NCBI RefSeq assembly: GCF_002159175.1 | Contig: NZ_NFGZ01000002.1 | Location: 1-64,000 of the forward strand | Direction: 5' to 3' | Length of the DNA stretch: 64,000 nt | Origin: Flavonifractor sp. An92 | GTDB taxonomy: Bacteria > Bacillota > Clostridia > Oscillospirales > Oscillospiraceae | Shown here: piece after piece, positions 33,464 to 42,084 of the stretch | Numbering within the stretch: position 1 is the stretch's first letter | Layout: every line of letters begins with the position of its first letter | Made by a program: the position numbers and the translations under genes | The notes under the pieces: model-generated | The model's input: the letters and a program-made list of their open reading frames with translations, nothing else | Databases searched by the model: none | Told to the model about the DNA's origin: nothing

Positions 33464-34825
33464 TCAGCTGTTCTGAGCCTCAGCCATGGCCTTTTCACCG
33501 TTGATCTGGGCGTCCTTCAGTGCGGTATCCACATCCTTCTGGCCGCTGAATACCAGGTCCAGCTGGTCGCCCAGGGCGTCCAGAGCGTTGATGCCGCCGA
33601 TGTTGCGGGTACCCTGGAAGCCGCGCTCCATGTTGTCAAAGCACATCTGCTTGATGGGCTTCTCCTCCAGGACAGCGGCAAACACCGGGTCATCCTGAGC
33701 GGACATGCGCACGGGGATGTAGCCGGTCTGGGCGGCAAAGTAGGCGGTGTTCTCGGTGGAGGTGAGGAAGCGCAGGTACTCCCAGGAGGCCTGCTTCTGA
33801 GCGTCGGAGCCGGTGTCGAAGATGGTCACATTGGTGCCGTAATAGAGCTGGTCGTCAGTCTTGTAGCCGGGCAGGGCGGCGGCGTCAATGGTGATGCCCT
33901 CCAGGGTGTCGGCCTCGATGTAGGGCAGGGCGGAGGTAGAGGCCACACACATGGCGGCCCGGCCCTGCTGCAGGGGCACGTTGGAGTTCTGGTCCTCGCC
34001 AGCCAGACGGGCCACCTTCTTCTGGAACATGCCGTTGAGGAACTCAATGGCCTCCTTGGTCTCGGGGGTGTCGAAGTAGAGCTCGTTGGTCTCCTCGTTC
34101 ATGGTGGCGCCGCCCGCCTGCTTGAGCCAGGGGGCGATGTCGGTGGACAGGTCGTTGGCAAAGACAATGCCGTAGACGTCGGGCTCGCCGTCACCGTCGG
34201 TGTCCTTGGTCAGCTTCTCCGCTGCGGCGGCCCACTCGTCCCAGGTGGTGGGGACCTCAAGGCCGGCCTCCTCAAACATGCCCACGTTGTAGTAGAGCAC
34301 CATCATGCTTTTGTTGAAGGGCATGGCGTACTGGCCGTCGCCCCAGATGCAGTCGTCCATGAACATGGCGGGGATGTCGGCGTAGTCTTCCTCGGTCAGG
34401 CCGGTCTCCGGATCATCCATGTAGGAGGTGAGATCCAGGACCAGATCCTTGTCCACATACCAGGACAGGCGGTTGGAGTAGATCTGGGACAGGTTGGGCA
34501 GCTGGTCGGCCTTGGCGGAGGCCATCAGCTTATCAAACAGGTCCCGGTAGCCGCCCTGATTCATCAGGGTGACCTTGATGTTGGGATGCTGGGCCATGAA
34601 GTCGTCGGTGATTTTCTGGATGGCCTCCTCGTTGACGCCGCTCATGGCGTGCCAGAAGGTGATCTCCACATCCTCGGTCACCTTGGTCGGGACGGTCGAG
34701 GTGGCGGGAGCGCTGGACTGAGGCTCAGCGGACGGAGCCGGAGACTCACCGGCGGAGCCGGTACCGCAGGCCGCCAGAGAGAGCGTCATCAGACCTGCCA
34801 GCAAGAGAGACATCATTTTCTTCAC
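33464..34825 (-). CDS. Sugar ABC transporter substrate-binding lipoprotein (second system)
   Basis: The 453-residue protein has a signal peptide ending LAACGTG (Cys near residue 20), a Pro/Ser/Ala tether and a family-1 solute-binding domain (EITFWHAMSGVNEEAIQKITDDF). The start is GTG with GAGGAGG upstream. It is the last gene of its operon, after two permeases, an ATPase and a TudS-like protein; this order, with the binding protein last, is less usual. Motifs around NKSMMVLYYNVGMFEEAGL fit glycerol-3-phosphate or disaccharide binders, but the ligand cannot be read from the sequence. Confidence 0.92.
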   Translation of the reverse strand: MKKMMSLLLAGLMTLSLAACGTGSAGESPAPSAEPQSSAPATSTVPTKVTEDVEITFWHAMSGVNEEAIQKITDDFMAQHPNIKVTLMNQGGYRDLFDKLMASAKADQLPNLSQIYSNRLSWYVDKDLVLDLTSYMDDPETGLTEEDYADIPAMFMDDCIWGDGQYAMPFNKSMMVLYYNVGMFEEAGLEVPTTWDEWAAAAEKLTKDTDGDGEPDVYGIVFANDLSTDIAPWLKQAGGATMNEETNELYFDTPETKEAIEFLNGMFQKKVARLAGEDQNSNVPLQQGRAAMCVASTSALPYIEADTLEGITIDAAALPGYKTDDQLYYGTNVTIFDTGSDAQKQASWEYLRFLTSTENTAYFAAQTGYIPVRMSAQDDPVFAAVLEEKPIKQMCFDNMERGFQGTRNIGGINALDALGDQLDLVFSGQKDVDTALKDAQINGEKAMAEAQNS

Positions 34826-34887
34826 GATTGGGTCCTCCTCAAAATAGATGATATTCCAAAAGGGGCGTGCCCCCTCTCAGACAGTGT

Positions 34888-35721
34888 TCAGCCCTTCAGG
34901 CCGGTGTTGCTCACCCCGCGGATGATGTACTTCTGGGTGAAGAGGTACACCACCAGGGTGGGCAGAATGATCATCAGGGAAAAGGCCATGAGGGTGTTGT
35001 ATTTCACGCCGGCCTCGGTGGAGAAGAAAGCCAACCCCACCGGCAGGGTGCGCATATCGTTGGTGTTGGTGGCGATGAGGGGCCACAGGTAGGAATTCCA
35101 GCTGTTGATGATCTTCAGCAGGGCGATGGACACCACCGTGGGCCGGGACATGGGCACCAGCACGGTGAAGAGATAGCGCAGATCCTTGCACCCGTCCACC
35201 CGGGCGGCCTTGTGGAAATCCTCGGGGATGCTGGAGAACTGCTGCCGCAGCAGGAAGATGGAGAACACGCTGGCACACCAGGGCAGGGCCAGGGCTTTGT
35301 AGGTGTCCACCCAGCCCAGCTTGGCCAGGGTGACGAAGTTGGGGATGACCAGGATCTCCCCTGGCACCATCATGGTGGCTACCAGGAGGAGAAAGAGGAC
35401 CTCCCGCCCCCGGAACCGGAGCTGGGAAAAGGCGAAGGCAGCCAGAATGGTGGTAATGAGCTCACCGGTGGTGATGAGCACGGTGACGATGACGCTGTTG
35501 CAGAAGTAGCGCAGGAAGGGGGCGGATTCAAAGGCCTCCACATAGTTCTCCCACTGGATGCGGGAGGGCAGCCACTTGGGCGGCATGAGCAGCACCTCGG
35601 CCGAGGGCTTGAGGGAGGTGAGGATCATCCATACAAAGGGCAGGAGGATAAAGGCCGCGCCGGCCACCAGGATCAGATAGGTGGCCGCCCGGACTAAGCA
35701 CCGGCGGAGCTTGGTACTCAT
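34888..35721 (-). CDS. Carbohydrate ABC transporter permease (MalG/UgpE type, second system)
   Basis: The 277-residue protein has six membrane helices and the EAA loop (IPEDFHKAARVDGCKDLRYLF). Its C-terminus, FTQKYIIRGVSNTGLKG, is standard for the class. Its ATG overlaps the upstream permease stop (ATGA), so the two are translated together. It pairs with the permease at 35718. Confidence 0.92.
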   Translation of the reverse strand: MSTKLRRCLVRAATYLILVAGAAFILLPFVWMILTSLKPSAEVLLMPPKWLPSRIQWENYVEAFESAPFLRYFCNSVIVTVLITTGELITTILAAFAFSQLRFRGREVLFLLLVATMMVPGEILVIPNFVTLAKLGWVDTYKALALPWCASVFSIFLLRQQFSSIPEDFHKAARVDGCKDLRYLFTVLVPMSRPTVVSIALLKIINSWNSYLWPLIATNTNDMRTLPVGLAFFSTEAGVKYNTLMAFSLMIILPTLVVYLFTQKYIIRGVSNTGLKG

Positions 35722-36635
35722 CGGCGTCCCTCCCTTCGGCTCCGGCTGGTGAAGAGGAACTGGAGCAGGGTGATGGCAAAGATCATTAAAAACAGGACAA
35801 AGGATGCCGCCGCTGCCGAGGCAAACTCCCAGTGGCGGTAGAATTTTGTGAAAATATAGTAGACGATGGTCAGCCCGCTCTTCAGGGGGCCCGGGTCGTT
35901 GGAGTACATCACATAGACCTCGTCAAAGGTCTTGAACACGTCGATGACGGTGGTGATGGACAGAAAGACCAGGGTGGGCTTGAGCATGGGGATGGTGATG
36001 TGGAAAAAGCGGCTCAGTCCCCGGGCACCATCCACCCGGGCGGCGGCGTAGTAGCGCCGGTCGATGCCCTGGAGCCCGGCCAGCAGGATGATGACCCGGT
36101 AGCCCAGGCCCTTCCACACGGCCAGCACCACCAGGATGGGGATGGTCATATCCGGGGTGGTGAGCCAGGCCACCTTGGAGATGCCGAAGAGCTTCAGCAC
36201 GCTGTTGACCAGGCCGAAATCCTTGTTGAGCATCCAGGACCAGGCGATGGACACCGCCACCATGGAGGTGACGAATGGGAGAAAGTAGATGCTCTGAAAT
36301 ACCCGGCGCAGGCGGATGTTGGAGTTGAGGAGCACCGCAAAGACCAGGGACACCGCGATGGACAGCGGGGCGGCCAGGACCACCAGAATACAGGTGTTTT
36401 GGATGGCCAGGGCAAAGTCTGCGTCGTGGAGCAGGTTGACAAAGTTATCCAGCCCCCACTCGTACACCGTGTCGGTCAGATAGTCGAATTTCGTGTAAAA
36501 ACCCATCAGAAAGGATTTGAACACCGGATAGATCTGAAAGACCCCCAGGATGAGCAGCGCAGGCAGGAGATAGAGCCATGCTTTCAGCCCGCTGCGCCGC
36601 GCCCACACCCGGAGGGGAAGACGCTCAGAGCCCAT
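35718..36635 (-). CDS. Carbohydrate ABC transporter permease (MalF/UgpA type, second system)
   Basis: The 305-residue membrane protein has the N-terminal signature AWLYLLPALLILGVFQIYPVF and a typical EAA loop (YAAARVDGARGLSRFFHITIPML). It overlaps the ATPase gene by 11 bp and the next permease by 4 bp, so the set is one translational unit. Confidence 0.92.
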   Translation of the reverse strand: MGSERLPLRVWARRSGLKAWLYLLPALLILGVFQIYPVFKSFLMGFYTKFDYLTDTVYEWGLDNFVNLLHDADFALAIQNTCILVVLAAPLSIAVSLVFAVLLNSNIRLRRVFQSIYFLPFVTSMVAVSIAWSWMLNKDFGLVNSVLKLFGISKVAWLTTPDMTIPILVVLAVWKGLGYRVIILLAGLQGIDRRYYAAARVDGARGLSRFFHITIPMLKPTLVFLSITTVIDVFKTFDEVYVMYSNDPGPLKSGLTIVYYIFTKFYRHWEFASAAAASFVLFLMIFAITLLQFLFTSRSRREGRR

Positions 36636-37698
36636 GGGCGCCGCCCCCTTCCTCCGGCCTGGCAGGGAACAGGTGCAGCTGCTTCACCGCCAGGGGGAGT
36701 TCCTCCCCCACCCGGTAGTCGTGGTCCCAACTCAGGCAGGCGGTGAGCTGGTGTGGACCGGCCGCCAGCTTCAGGTAGACCTCCTTGCCCAGGGGCTGGA
36801 TGGCGGTGATGGCGGCGGTACAGAAGCCCCTCTCCGCCACATAGAGGTCCTCGGGCCGGATGCCCAGCACCGCCTTGCCCGCGATGCCCTCCCGGCAGGG
36901 GCGCAGCCGGTCCAGCGGCAGGCGCCAGTCCGGCGCGCCCTCCACAGTGACGATTTCTCCGTCATAGGTGCAGGGGACGAAATTGATGGGGGGATTGCCC
37001 AGAAAACCGGCGGTGAACTGATTGGTCGGCCGGCGGTACATCTCCTCCGGGGTGGCGTACTGCTGTACCCGGCCGTCCCGCATCAGGAGGATGCGGTCGG
37101 AGATGCTCATGGCCTCCTCCTGGTCGTGGGTGACAAATACAGTGGTGATGCCCAGCTTTTTCTGCAAGGCTCGGATGTCCTCCCGCAGCTCGATGCGCAG
37201 CCGGGCGTCCAGGTTGGAAAATGGCTCGTCCAGCAGCAGGATCTGGGGTTCCTTTACCAGAGCCCGGGCGATGGCCACCCGCTGCTGCTGTCCGCCGGAG
37301 AGCTGGCCTGGCTTGCGGCGGAGCAGCTCCGTGAGCTGGAGCATTTCGCCCATTTCCTCGGCACGCTGGCGGCGCTGAGCCCGGGGGACCCGGCGCATTT
37401 TCAGGGGAAACATGATGTTTTCCAGCACCGTCATGTGGGGGTAGAGGGCGTAATTCTGAAAGACCATGCCGATGTCCCGGTCCTCCACGGGGATGTGGGC
37501 CATGGGGCGGTCGCCGAAGTAGATCTCGCCCTGGGTGGGCGGCTCCAGCCCGGCCACCATGGACAGCGTGGTGCTCTTGCCGCACCCTGAGGGGCCCAGC
37601 AGGCAGATGAGCATGCCCTCCTCAATGACCACCGACAGATCGTCCACGGCCACGGTATTCTTAAAATGCTTGCTCACATGTTCCAGACGGATGTTCAA
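36625..37698 (-). CDS. Sugar ABC transporter ATP-binding protein (UgpC/MsmX type)
   Basis: The 357-residue protein has Walker A GPSGCGKST, Q-loop MVFQNYALYPHMTV, signature LSGGQQQRVAIARAL, Walker B ILLLDEPFSNLD, and a C-terminal OB-like regulatory domain (about 240-357). It energises the permeases of this operon. Because the first sugar system in the element lacks an ATPase, this protein may serve both, as MsmX does in Bacillus; that is inference. Its ATG overlaps the TudS-like stop. Confidence 0.93.
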   Translation of the reverse strand: MNIRLEHVSKHFKNTVAVDDLSVVIEEGMLICLLGPSGCGKSTTLSMVAGLEPPTQGEIYFGDRPMAHIPVEDRDIGMVFQNYALYPHMTVLENIMFPLKMRRVPRAQRRQRAEEMGEMLQLTELLRRKPGQLSGGQQQRVAIARALVKEPQILLLDEPFSNLDARLRIELREDIRALQKKLGITTVFVTHDQEEAMSISDRILLMRDGRVQQYATPEEMYRRPTNQFTAGFLGNPPINFVPCTYDGEIVTVEGAPDWRLPLDRLRPCREGIAGKAVLGIRPEDLYVAERGFCTAAITAIQPLGKEVYLKLAAGPHQLTACLSWDHDYRVGEELPLAVKQLHLFPARPEEGGGAHGL

Positions 37699-38282
37699 GA
37701 CTGTCGTCCCTCCTGTGTTCCGTTGAGCAGGTCGTAAAGCGGCTGGATGTCCCGGCTGTCCAGTCCCACCATGGGCAGGTCAATGCCCGCCTGAGCCAGG
37801 AGCTCCGACAGCTCCTCCATCAGCACCCCCATGCCGGGCGTGCTGTGGACCTGCCCCACCGCCTCAAAAAGGTCTCCACGGCCGGACAGCTCGCCCCCCC
37901 AGGGACCGGAGCAGGTGCGGGACACCCCGCAGCTGGGGCTGCCCTCGATGCCCACCACGCCGAGCACCCGGTAGTACATCCCTTCCCGGGGATCAAGATA
38001 GGCCTGGAGCTGCCGGACTACCGGCTCCAGGAGCCGGCGGCAGTGGGCCCGGAAAAAGGGGTTGTCGAACTGCTCCCGGGTGTGGCCCCAGCGGCTGGGG
38101 CCGTACAGGGTGAACTCCGGGCAGGGCAGCTGGATCAGCTGTATCCCCTGCTCCAGAGCGTATTGCAAAAAGGTCAGCCGGGGCGCCTCGTCCGGCGGGC
38201 GGCGGGTGCTGCCCGGGTAGCGGACCTTGGCGGCGGTGTTGAGCATACAGTGACTGACCAGTAAAATCGGCTTGGGTTTCAT
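37695..38282 (-). CDS. TudS-related putative desulfidase (CD3072-like)
   Basis: The 195-residue protein starts KPILLVSHCMLNTAAKVR and has a second cysteine in PCPEF and a GIEGSPSCGVSRTCSG motif, matching the DUF523-like/CD3072 group related to thiouracil desulfidase TudS. These proteins use three cysteines to hold a 4Fe-4S cluster. It is the first gene of the sugar ABC operon and overlaps the ATPase start by 4 bp, which is an odd partner for a transporter. It may remove sulfur from an imported thio-compound, or its function may be quite different. Confidence 0.75.
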   Translation of the reverse strand: MKPKPILLVSHCMLNTAAKVRYPGSTRRPPDEAPRLTFLQYALEQGIQLIQLPCPEFTLYGPSRWGHTREQFDNPFFRAHCRRLLEPVVRQLQAYLDPREGMYYRVLGVVGIEGSPSCGVSRTCSGPWGGELSGRGDLFEAVGQVHSTPGMGVLMEELSELLAQAGIDLPMVGLDSRDIQPLYDLLNGTQEGRQS

Positions 38283-38359
38283 GGTTCCTCCTGCCGCATC
38301 GGCAACGGAATAGGGAGCGAGCGGGGGGCGATCACCGGGCCCTCCCGATCCCGGTTTTC

Positions 38360-38389
38360 ATTATAACGAGGGTGTCGGAAAATGTACAA
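38360..38389 (-). promoter_or_regulatory. Promoter of the second sugar ABC operon
   Basis: On the minus strand TTGTAC (38384-38389) and TATAAT (38360-38365) are separated by 18 bp. Confidence 0.6.
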
Positions 38390-38443
38390 TTCGTCTATTC
38401 GATAATTTCTTGGGCGGATTATAGAAAATTTACATATTATCTC

Positions 38444-38472
38444 TTGCATTTGACAGAAAAATGAGGTATAAT
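38444..38472 (+). promoter_or_regulatory. Promoter of the HAD/phosphatase pair
   Basis: TTGCAT (38444-38449) and TATAAT (38467-38472) are separated by 17 bp, about 50 bp before the HAD start. It is divergent from the sugar ABC operon promoter. Confidence 0.7.
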
Positions 38473-38523
38473 TTAATCTTAAAAATATTTCCTCTTGCGG
38501 GTTGCGCCCAGAATGGGGGTTTT

Positions 38524-39363
38524 ATGAACACCATATTTCTCTCCGATCTGGACGGCACGCTGTTGGATGATGGGGCCTGCCTCCCGGTATCCGTGCGCCA
38601 GGAACTGGCCGGACTGCTGGAGCGCGGGCTCCCTTTCACAGTGGCCACCGGGCGCACCCACCTGTCGGTGGGACCTATCTTCCAGGGGCTGCCCATGGCG
38701 GTGCCCTGGGTGCTGATGAACGGCGCTCTGATCCTCGCGCCCGGCGACGGAGCAGTGCTGGACCGGGTCCCCCTGGGCAAGGCCGCCTGGAGCGAGCTGG
38801 TCCGGGCGGAGGAGGAGCTGGGCCTGTCCGGGCTGCTGCTGGGAACGGCGGGAGACCGGCTGTATGCCACCCTGGGCGGGACATGTACCCCCATCTGGGA
38901 GGCATTCTTCCGCCGCAACCATGTGACCGGCCCCCCGCCGGTGTCCGCCGGACGGGCGGAGGACTGGGATGGGGAGGACCTGCTCTACGGCATTTACATC
39001 CACCCCCAAATGGGGCTTCTGACGGAGCTGGCCCGACGACTGACCGCACAGGGCGGGTTTCAGGTGGACCTCTATCGGGACCGGTATGACCGGGACACCT
39101 GCTGTCTGGAGCTTTACAGCGCCGCGGCCTCCAAGGGCCGAGCGGCCGAGACCCTGCGGCGGCTCACCGGAGCCCGGCGGCTGGTGGCCTTCGGAGACGG
39201 CGAGAACGATCTGCCGCTCTTTCAGGTCTGTGACGAGTGCTATGCGGTAAAAAACGCCGCCCCTGAGGTGAAAGCGGCGGCCCACGGCGTGATCGGAAGC
39301 TGTGAGGAAGGCGGCGTGGTCCGCTACTTGGAGAGGAGATGGCGGAATGAAGGAATGGTTTGA
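38524..39363 (+). CDS. HAD-IIB (Cof-type) hydrolase
   Basis: The 279-residue protein has motif I SDLDGTLLDDG, motif II in TVATGRTHLSVG, and motif IV VAFGDGENDLPLF, with a C2B cap between. These are the Cof-type phosphatases acting on sugar phosphates or nucleotides in the cytosol. The ATG at 38524 was chosen because the family starts here; a longer frame to 38461 would begin inside the promoter. It overlaps the next gene by 17 bp. With the sugar transporters alongside, a sugar-phosphate substrate is plausible. Confidence 0.85.
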   Translation: MNTIFLSDLDGTLLDDGACLPVSVRQELAGLLERGLPFTVATGRTHLSVGPIFQGLPMAVPWVLMNGALILAPGDGAVLDRVPLGKAAWSELVRAEEELGLSGLLLGTAGDRLYATLGGTCTPIWEAFFRRNHVTGPPPVSAGRAEDWDGEDLLYGIYIHPQMGLLTELARRLTAQGGFQVDLYRDRYDRDTCCLELYSAAASKGRAAETLRRLTGARRLVAFGDGENDLPLFQVCDECYAVKNAAPEVKAAAHGVIGSCEEGGVVRYLERRWRNEGMV

Positions 39364-40432
39364 GGTGCCCTGTCCGGAGCAGTCGATCGCCGCGCTGGCC
39401 TGCTCCCTGCTGGCGGTCTATGGTTGTTCCGCGCCTAATCCCACCCTCCCACAGGTGGACCGGTGGCTGCAGGGCGGAAAACGGAATCGGGTGCTGCTGC
39501 TGGCCGACGGGCTGGGCTATGGGCTGCTCCAGACCCACCTGCCGCCGGAGTCCTTCCTCCGCCGCCACTGTGCGGGCACCCTCTCGTCGGTGTTCCCCCC
39601 AACCACGACAGCGGCTGCCACCGCGCTGGAGTCCGGCTTGTTTCCTGCCCAGAGCGGCTGGCTGGGCTGGAGCGTCTACTGGCCGGAGCTGGGAGACAAT
39701 GTCAACCTCTACCCCAACACCACCTCACAGGGGGAACCCGCCGCACCCATCCACCTGGGGCGGACATTTCTGCCCTTCCAGACCCTGACGGCTCAGATCG
39801 GAGCCACTGGTGTGGAGGCGACTGGGCTGGAGGCGAACGACCCGGAGGAGGTCTTTCCGCAAATCGAGGATCTGTGCCGACAGCCGGGGAATCATTTCAT
39901 CTATGCCTATCTGAGCCGACCCGACGGGCTGCTCCACCGCCACGGCTGTTCCGCGCCGGAGGTGACGGAGTGGCTGCGCCGCCTGGATGGGGCGCTGGCG
40001 GAGGCCATGGAGAAGTGGCCGGATACCCAGCTGATCCTCACGGCTGACCACGGTTTTCTGGACCTGGAGGGCCGCTGCCTGGAGGACGAGCCCGAGCTGA
40101 TGGACACCCTGGAGGGGCTTCCGTCGGTGGAACCACGGGCGCTGTGCTTCCGGGTGCGCCCGGGGAAGGAAGAGGCATTTCGGGCCGCCCTGAAGCGGGC
40201 TGTGGGGGAGAGCTACGACCTCTACACTCGGCAGGAGGTGCTGGAGCAGGAGCTCTTCGGCCCAGGGCCCTGCCACCCCCGCTTTTCGGGGATGCTGGGG
40301 ACCCACCTGGCGGTGGCCCGGACCGCGCTGACCTTGTTCCCCACCCGTTCCTACCTCCAATCCATGGTGGCCGGACACGGCGGCATGACCCCGCAGGAAC
40401 TCACGGTTCCTCTCATTTTGGCCGAGTGTTAA
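39347..40432 (+). CDS. Alkaline-phosphatase-superfamily hydrolase (nucleotide pyrophosphatase-like)
   Basis: The 361-residue protein carries the superfamily metal and nucleophile motifs: LLLADGLGYG, FPPTTTAAATALESG (nucleophilic Thr), YLSRPDGLLHRHG, LILTADHGF and GHGGMTP. No signal peptide is seen. Such enzymes hydrolyse phosphodiesters, phosphonates or nucleotide-sugar bonds. It overlaps the HAD gene by 17 bp and is co-translated, so the two probably act in sequence on one phosphorylated compound. GGAGA precedes the ATG. Confidence 0.82.
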   Translation: MKEWFEVPCPEQSIAALACSLLAVYGCSAPNPTLPQVDRWLQGGKRNRVLLLADGLGYGLLQTHLPPESFLRRHCAGTLSSVFPPTTTAAATALESGLFPAQSGWLGWSVYWPELGDNVNLYPNTTSQGEPAAPIHLGRTFLPFQTLTAQIGATGVEATGLEANDPEEVFPQIEDLCRQPGNHFIYAYLSRPDGLLHRHGCSAPEVTEWLRRLDGALAEAMEKWPDTQLILTADHGFLDLEGRCLEDEPELMDTLEGLPSVEPRALCFRVRPGKEEAFRAALKRAVGESYDLYTRQEVLEQELFGPGPCHPRFSGMLGTHLAVARTALTLFPTRSYLQSMVAGHGGMTPQELTVPLILAEC

Positions 40433-40436
40433 ATAC

Positions 40437-40477
40437 AAAGAGATCGCCGCAGATTCAAAATCTGCGGCGATCTCTTT
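40437..40477. terminator. Bidirectional terminator
   Basis: A 19-bp perfect stem (AAAGAGATCGCCGCAGATT and complement, 3-base loop) lies between the phosphatase and the convergent ornithine-cyclodeaminase-like gene. Confidence 0.92.
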
Positions 40478-40495
40478 TCGCTTGTTCCGATAGGC

Positions 40496-41488
40496 TCAGA
40501 CCAGCCGGAGGAGCTGTCCCATGCCACGGGCCAGGGCACGGCGGTACACCGTGGCGGCGCAGCGCACGTCGTGGGCCCCCAGGCCCATGTGGGTGGAGAC
40601 AATCACTTCATCCTCCCGCTCCCGCCCGGCCACCCGGCCGGTGAGCAGCTCCGTCATGTCGCCGTATACGTCCGCCATGGACAGCGTGCCGCCGGGGTTG
40701 AGGCGGGGGCTCTCCAGAATGTCGTGCTGGTCGGTGACGCAGTAGCCCAGATACCACTTGTCGGCGGCCCTGGCAATGGCGGGCTCCAGGTCCCGGAAGC
40801 CCTCGATGCCGATGACCGTCATGCCGGGGCGGAGCTGGGCGGCGGTGACCAGAGGCTCCCGGGCGCCGGAGGCCATCAGCACCAGATTGCTGCCGTAGAG
40901 GGTCTCCTCCGGGGTGGCGCACAGAACCACTTCCACCCGACCGGCGTACTGGTCCCGCACCGCCTCCATGGGGCCCCGGCTGCGGCTGAAGAGCCGCACC
41001 TGCTTCAGGGAGGGGAAGCCCTCCAGAAAGCCCGCGATCCCCGCGCAGGCCTGGGCCCCGCAGCCAAAGACCGAGAGAATTTCCGGGTCGGGGTTGGCCA
41101 GGTGTTTGGCCTGCACCACGCCGTGGCCCCCGGCAGTGCGCATGGTGGTGATGTTGGTGGCTCCCACCAGGGCGATGGGCGAGCCGGTGGCCAGGTCGCT
41201 GAGGATGACCAGGTTGCCGTGGCTGAAGGGATAGCCCGGCAGGGGAGCGGAGTAGGTGTCGATCCACTTCACGCCGGACACGCCCTCGTGCCGGAGGACG
41301 GCGGGCATGGAGTGGAAGTTGTTTTTCTGGTCCTCGTCGGCGTAGAGCATGACCATTTTCCCCACCGTCACATCCCCCAGGCCGATATGGCGGAAGGTGT
41401 CCTCCGCCGCGGCGATGGCGTCGGCAGGGGTGAGGAGAGCGAGCACGTCGGCCTCGTTGAGAAAGAGCAGTTCTTCTTTGGGCATCAT
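40496..41488 (-). CDS. Ornithine cyclodeaminase/mu-crystallin family protein
   Basis: The 330-residue protein is colinear with the OCD/mu-crystallin family. It has an N-terminal dimer domain (LFLNEADVLALLTPADAIAAAEDTF) and a Rossmann fold with VFGCGAQACAGIAGF (about 130-160). Members include ornithine cyclodeaminase, ketimine reductases and alanine or opine-type dehydrogenases using NAD(P). AGGAGG precedes the ATG. A strong hairpin separates it from the Mo-enzyme operon, so expression may be lower or separate. With the opine-dehydrogenase-like gene at 51802 it suggests imino or amino acid chemistry in this cluster. Confidence 0.85.
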   Translation of the reverse strand: MMPKEELLFLNEADVLALLTPADAIAAAEDTFRHIGLGDVTVGKMVMLYADEDQKNNFHSMPAVLRHEGVSGVKWIDTYSAPLPGYPFSHGNLVILSDLATGSPIALVGATNITTMRTAGGHGVVQAKHLANPDPEILSVFGCGAQACAGIAGFLEGFPSLKQVRLFSRSRGPMEAVRDQYAGRVEVVLCATPEETLYGSNLVLMASGAREPLVTAAQLRPGMTVIGIEGFRDLEPAIARAADKWYLGYCVTDQHDILESPRLNPGGTLSMADVYGDMTELLTGRVAGREREDEVIVSTHMGLGAHDVRCAATVYRRALARGMGQLLRLV

Positions 41489-41502
41489 GGCGGTACCTCC
41501 TT

Positions 41503-41546
41503 AAAATGAAAATTCCGCGGCCCCGCCGCAGGGGGCGGAGCCGCGG
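41503..41546 (-). terminator. Terminator after the ferredoxin-like subunit gene
   Basis: A GC-rich hairpin (CCGCGGCcCCGCC with GGCGGaGCCGCGG) is followed on the minus strand by AATTTTCATTTT. Confidence 0.75.
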
Positions 41547-41559
41547 AGCAGAACAGGAC

Positions 41560-42084
41560 TTACTTTTTCCGCAGGTGGAGCTGATCGATGAGGGCGCTGC
41601 AGGCCTTGTTGCTGCCGCTGGCCTGATACTCCTCCTCGGTGACGCAGGTGAGGGCGCCAAAGGAACAGGCCCGGACGCAGGCGGGCTGGAGGCCGTTTTT
41701 CACCCGTTCGTTGCAGCCGTCGCACTTGACCATCTTGCCGTCGCTCTTGCGATAGCGGGGAGCCCCGAAGGGGCAGGCCATGGCGCAGCTCTTGCAGCCG
41801 ATGCAGTTGGTGTTGTCGTAGACGGTGAAGCCGGTCTCCGGGTCCTTGCTCAGGCACCCCACCGGGCAGGCGTCGATGCAGGGCGCGTCGGTGCAGTGCA
41901 TGCAGGCGGCGGAGAGGTAGGCGCAGTAGACGCCCCCGTCGGCCAGCTCGATCTCGTTGTCGAAGGTCTTGCGGTAGCAGGCCTCGCCGGCATCGACGTC
42001 GATGTCATTTTGATCCATGCAGCCGATCATGCAGGCCGAGCAGGCGCAGCAGCGGTCGGGATCAAATACAAATACGTGTTTCAT
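41560..42084 (-). CDS. 4Fe-4S dicluster subunit of a molybdopterin oxidoreductase
   Basis: The 174-residue protein carries four cysteine clusters (CCACSACMIGC, CMHCTDAPCIDACPVGC, CIGCKSCAMACPFGAP, CDGCNERV plus ACVRAC) able to hold four 4Fe-4S centres, as in DMSO-reductase-type beta subunits. There is no membrane anchor, so electrons pass to a soluble partner. The ATG at 42084 overlaps the Mo-subunit stop and has AGGAGG seven bases upstream, so I prefer it to the longer frame at 42102. It should carry electrons between the Mo subunit and the flavoprotein. Confidence 0.9.
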   Translation of the reverse strand: MKHVFVFDPDRCCACSACMIGCMDQNDIDVDAGEACYRKTFDNEIELADGGVYCAYLSAACMHCTDAPCIDACPVGCLSKDPETGFTVYDNTNCIGCKSCAMACPFGAPRYRKSDGKMVKCDGCNERVKNGLQPACVRACSFGALTCVTEEEYQASGSNKACSALIDQLHLRKK

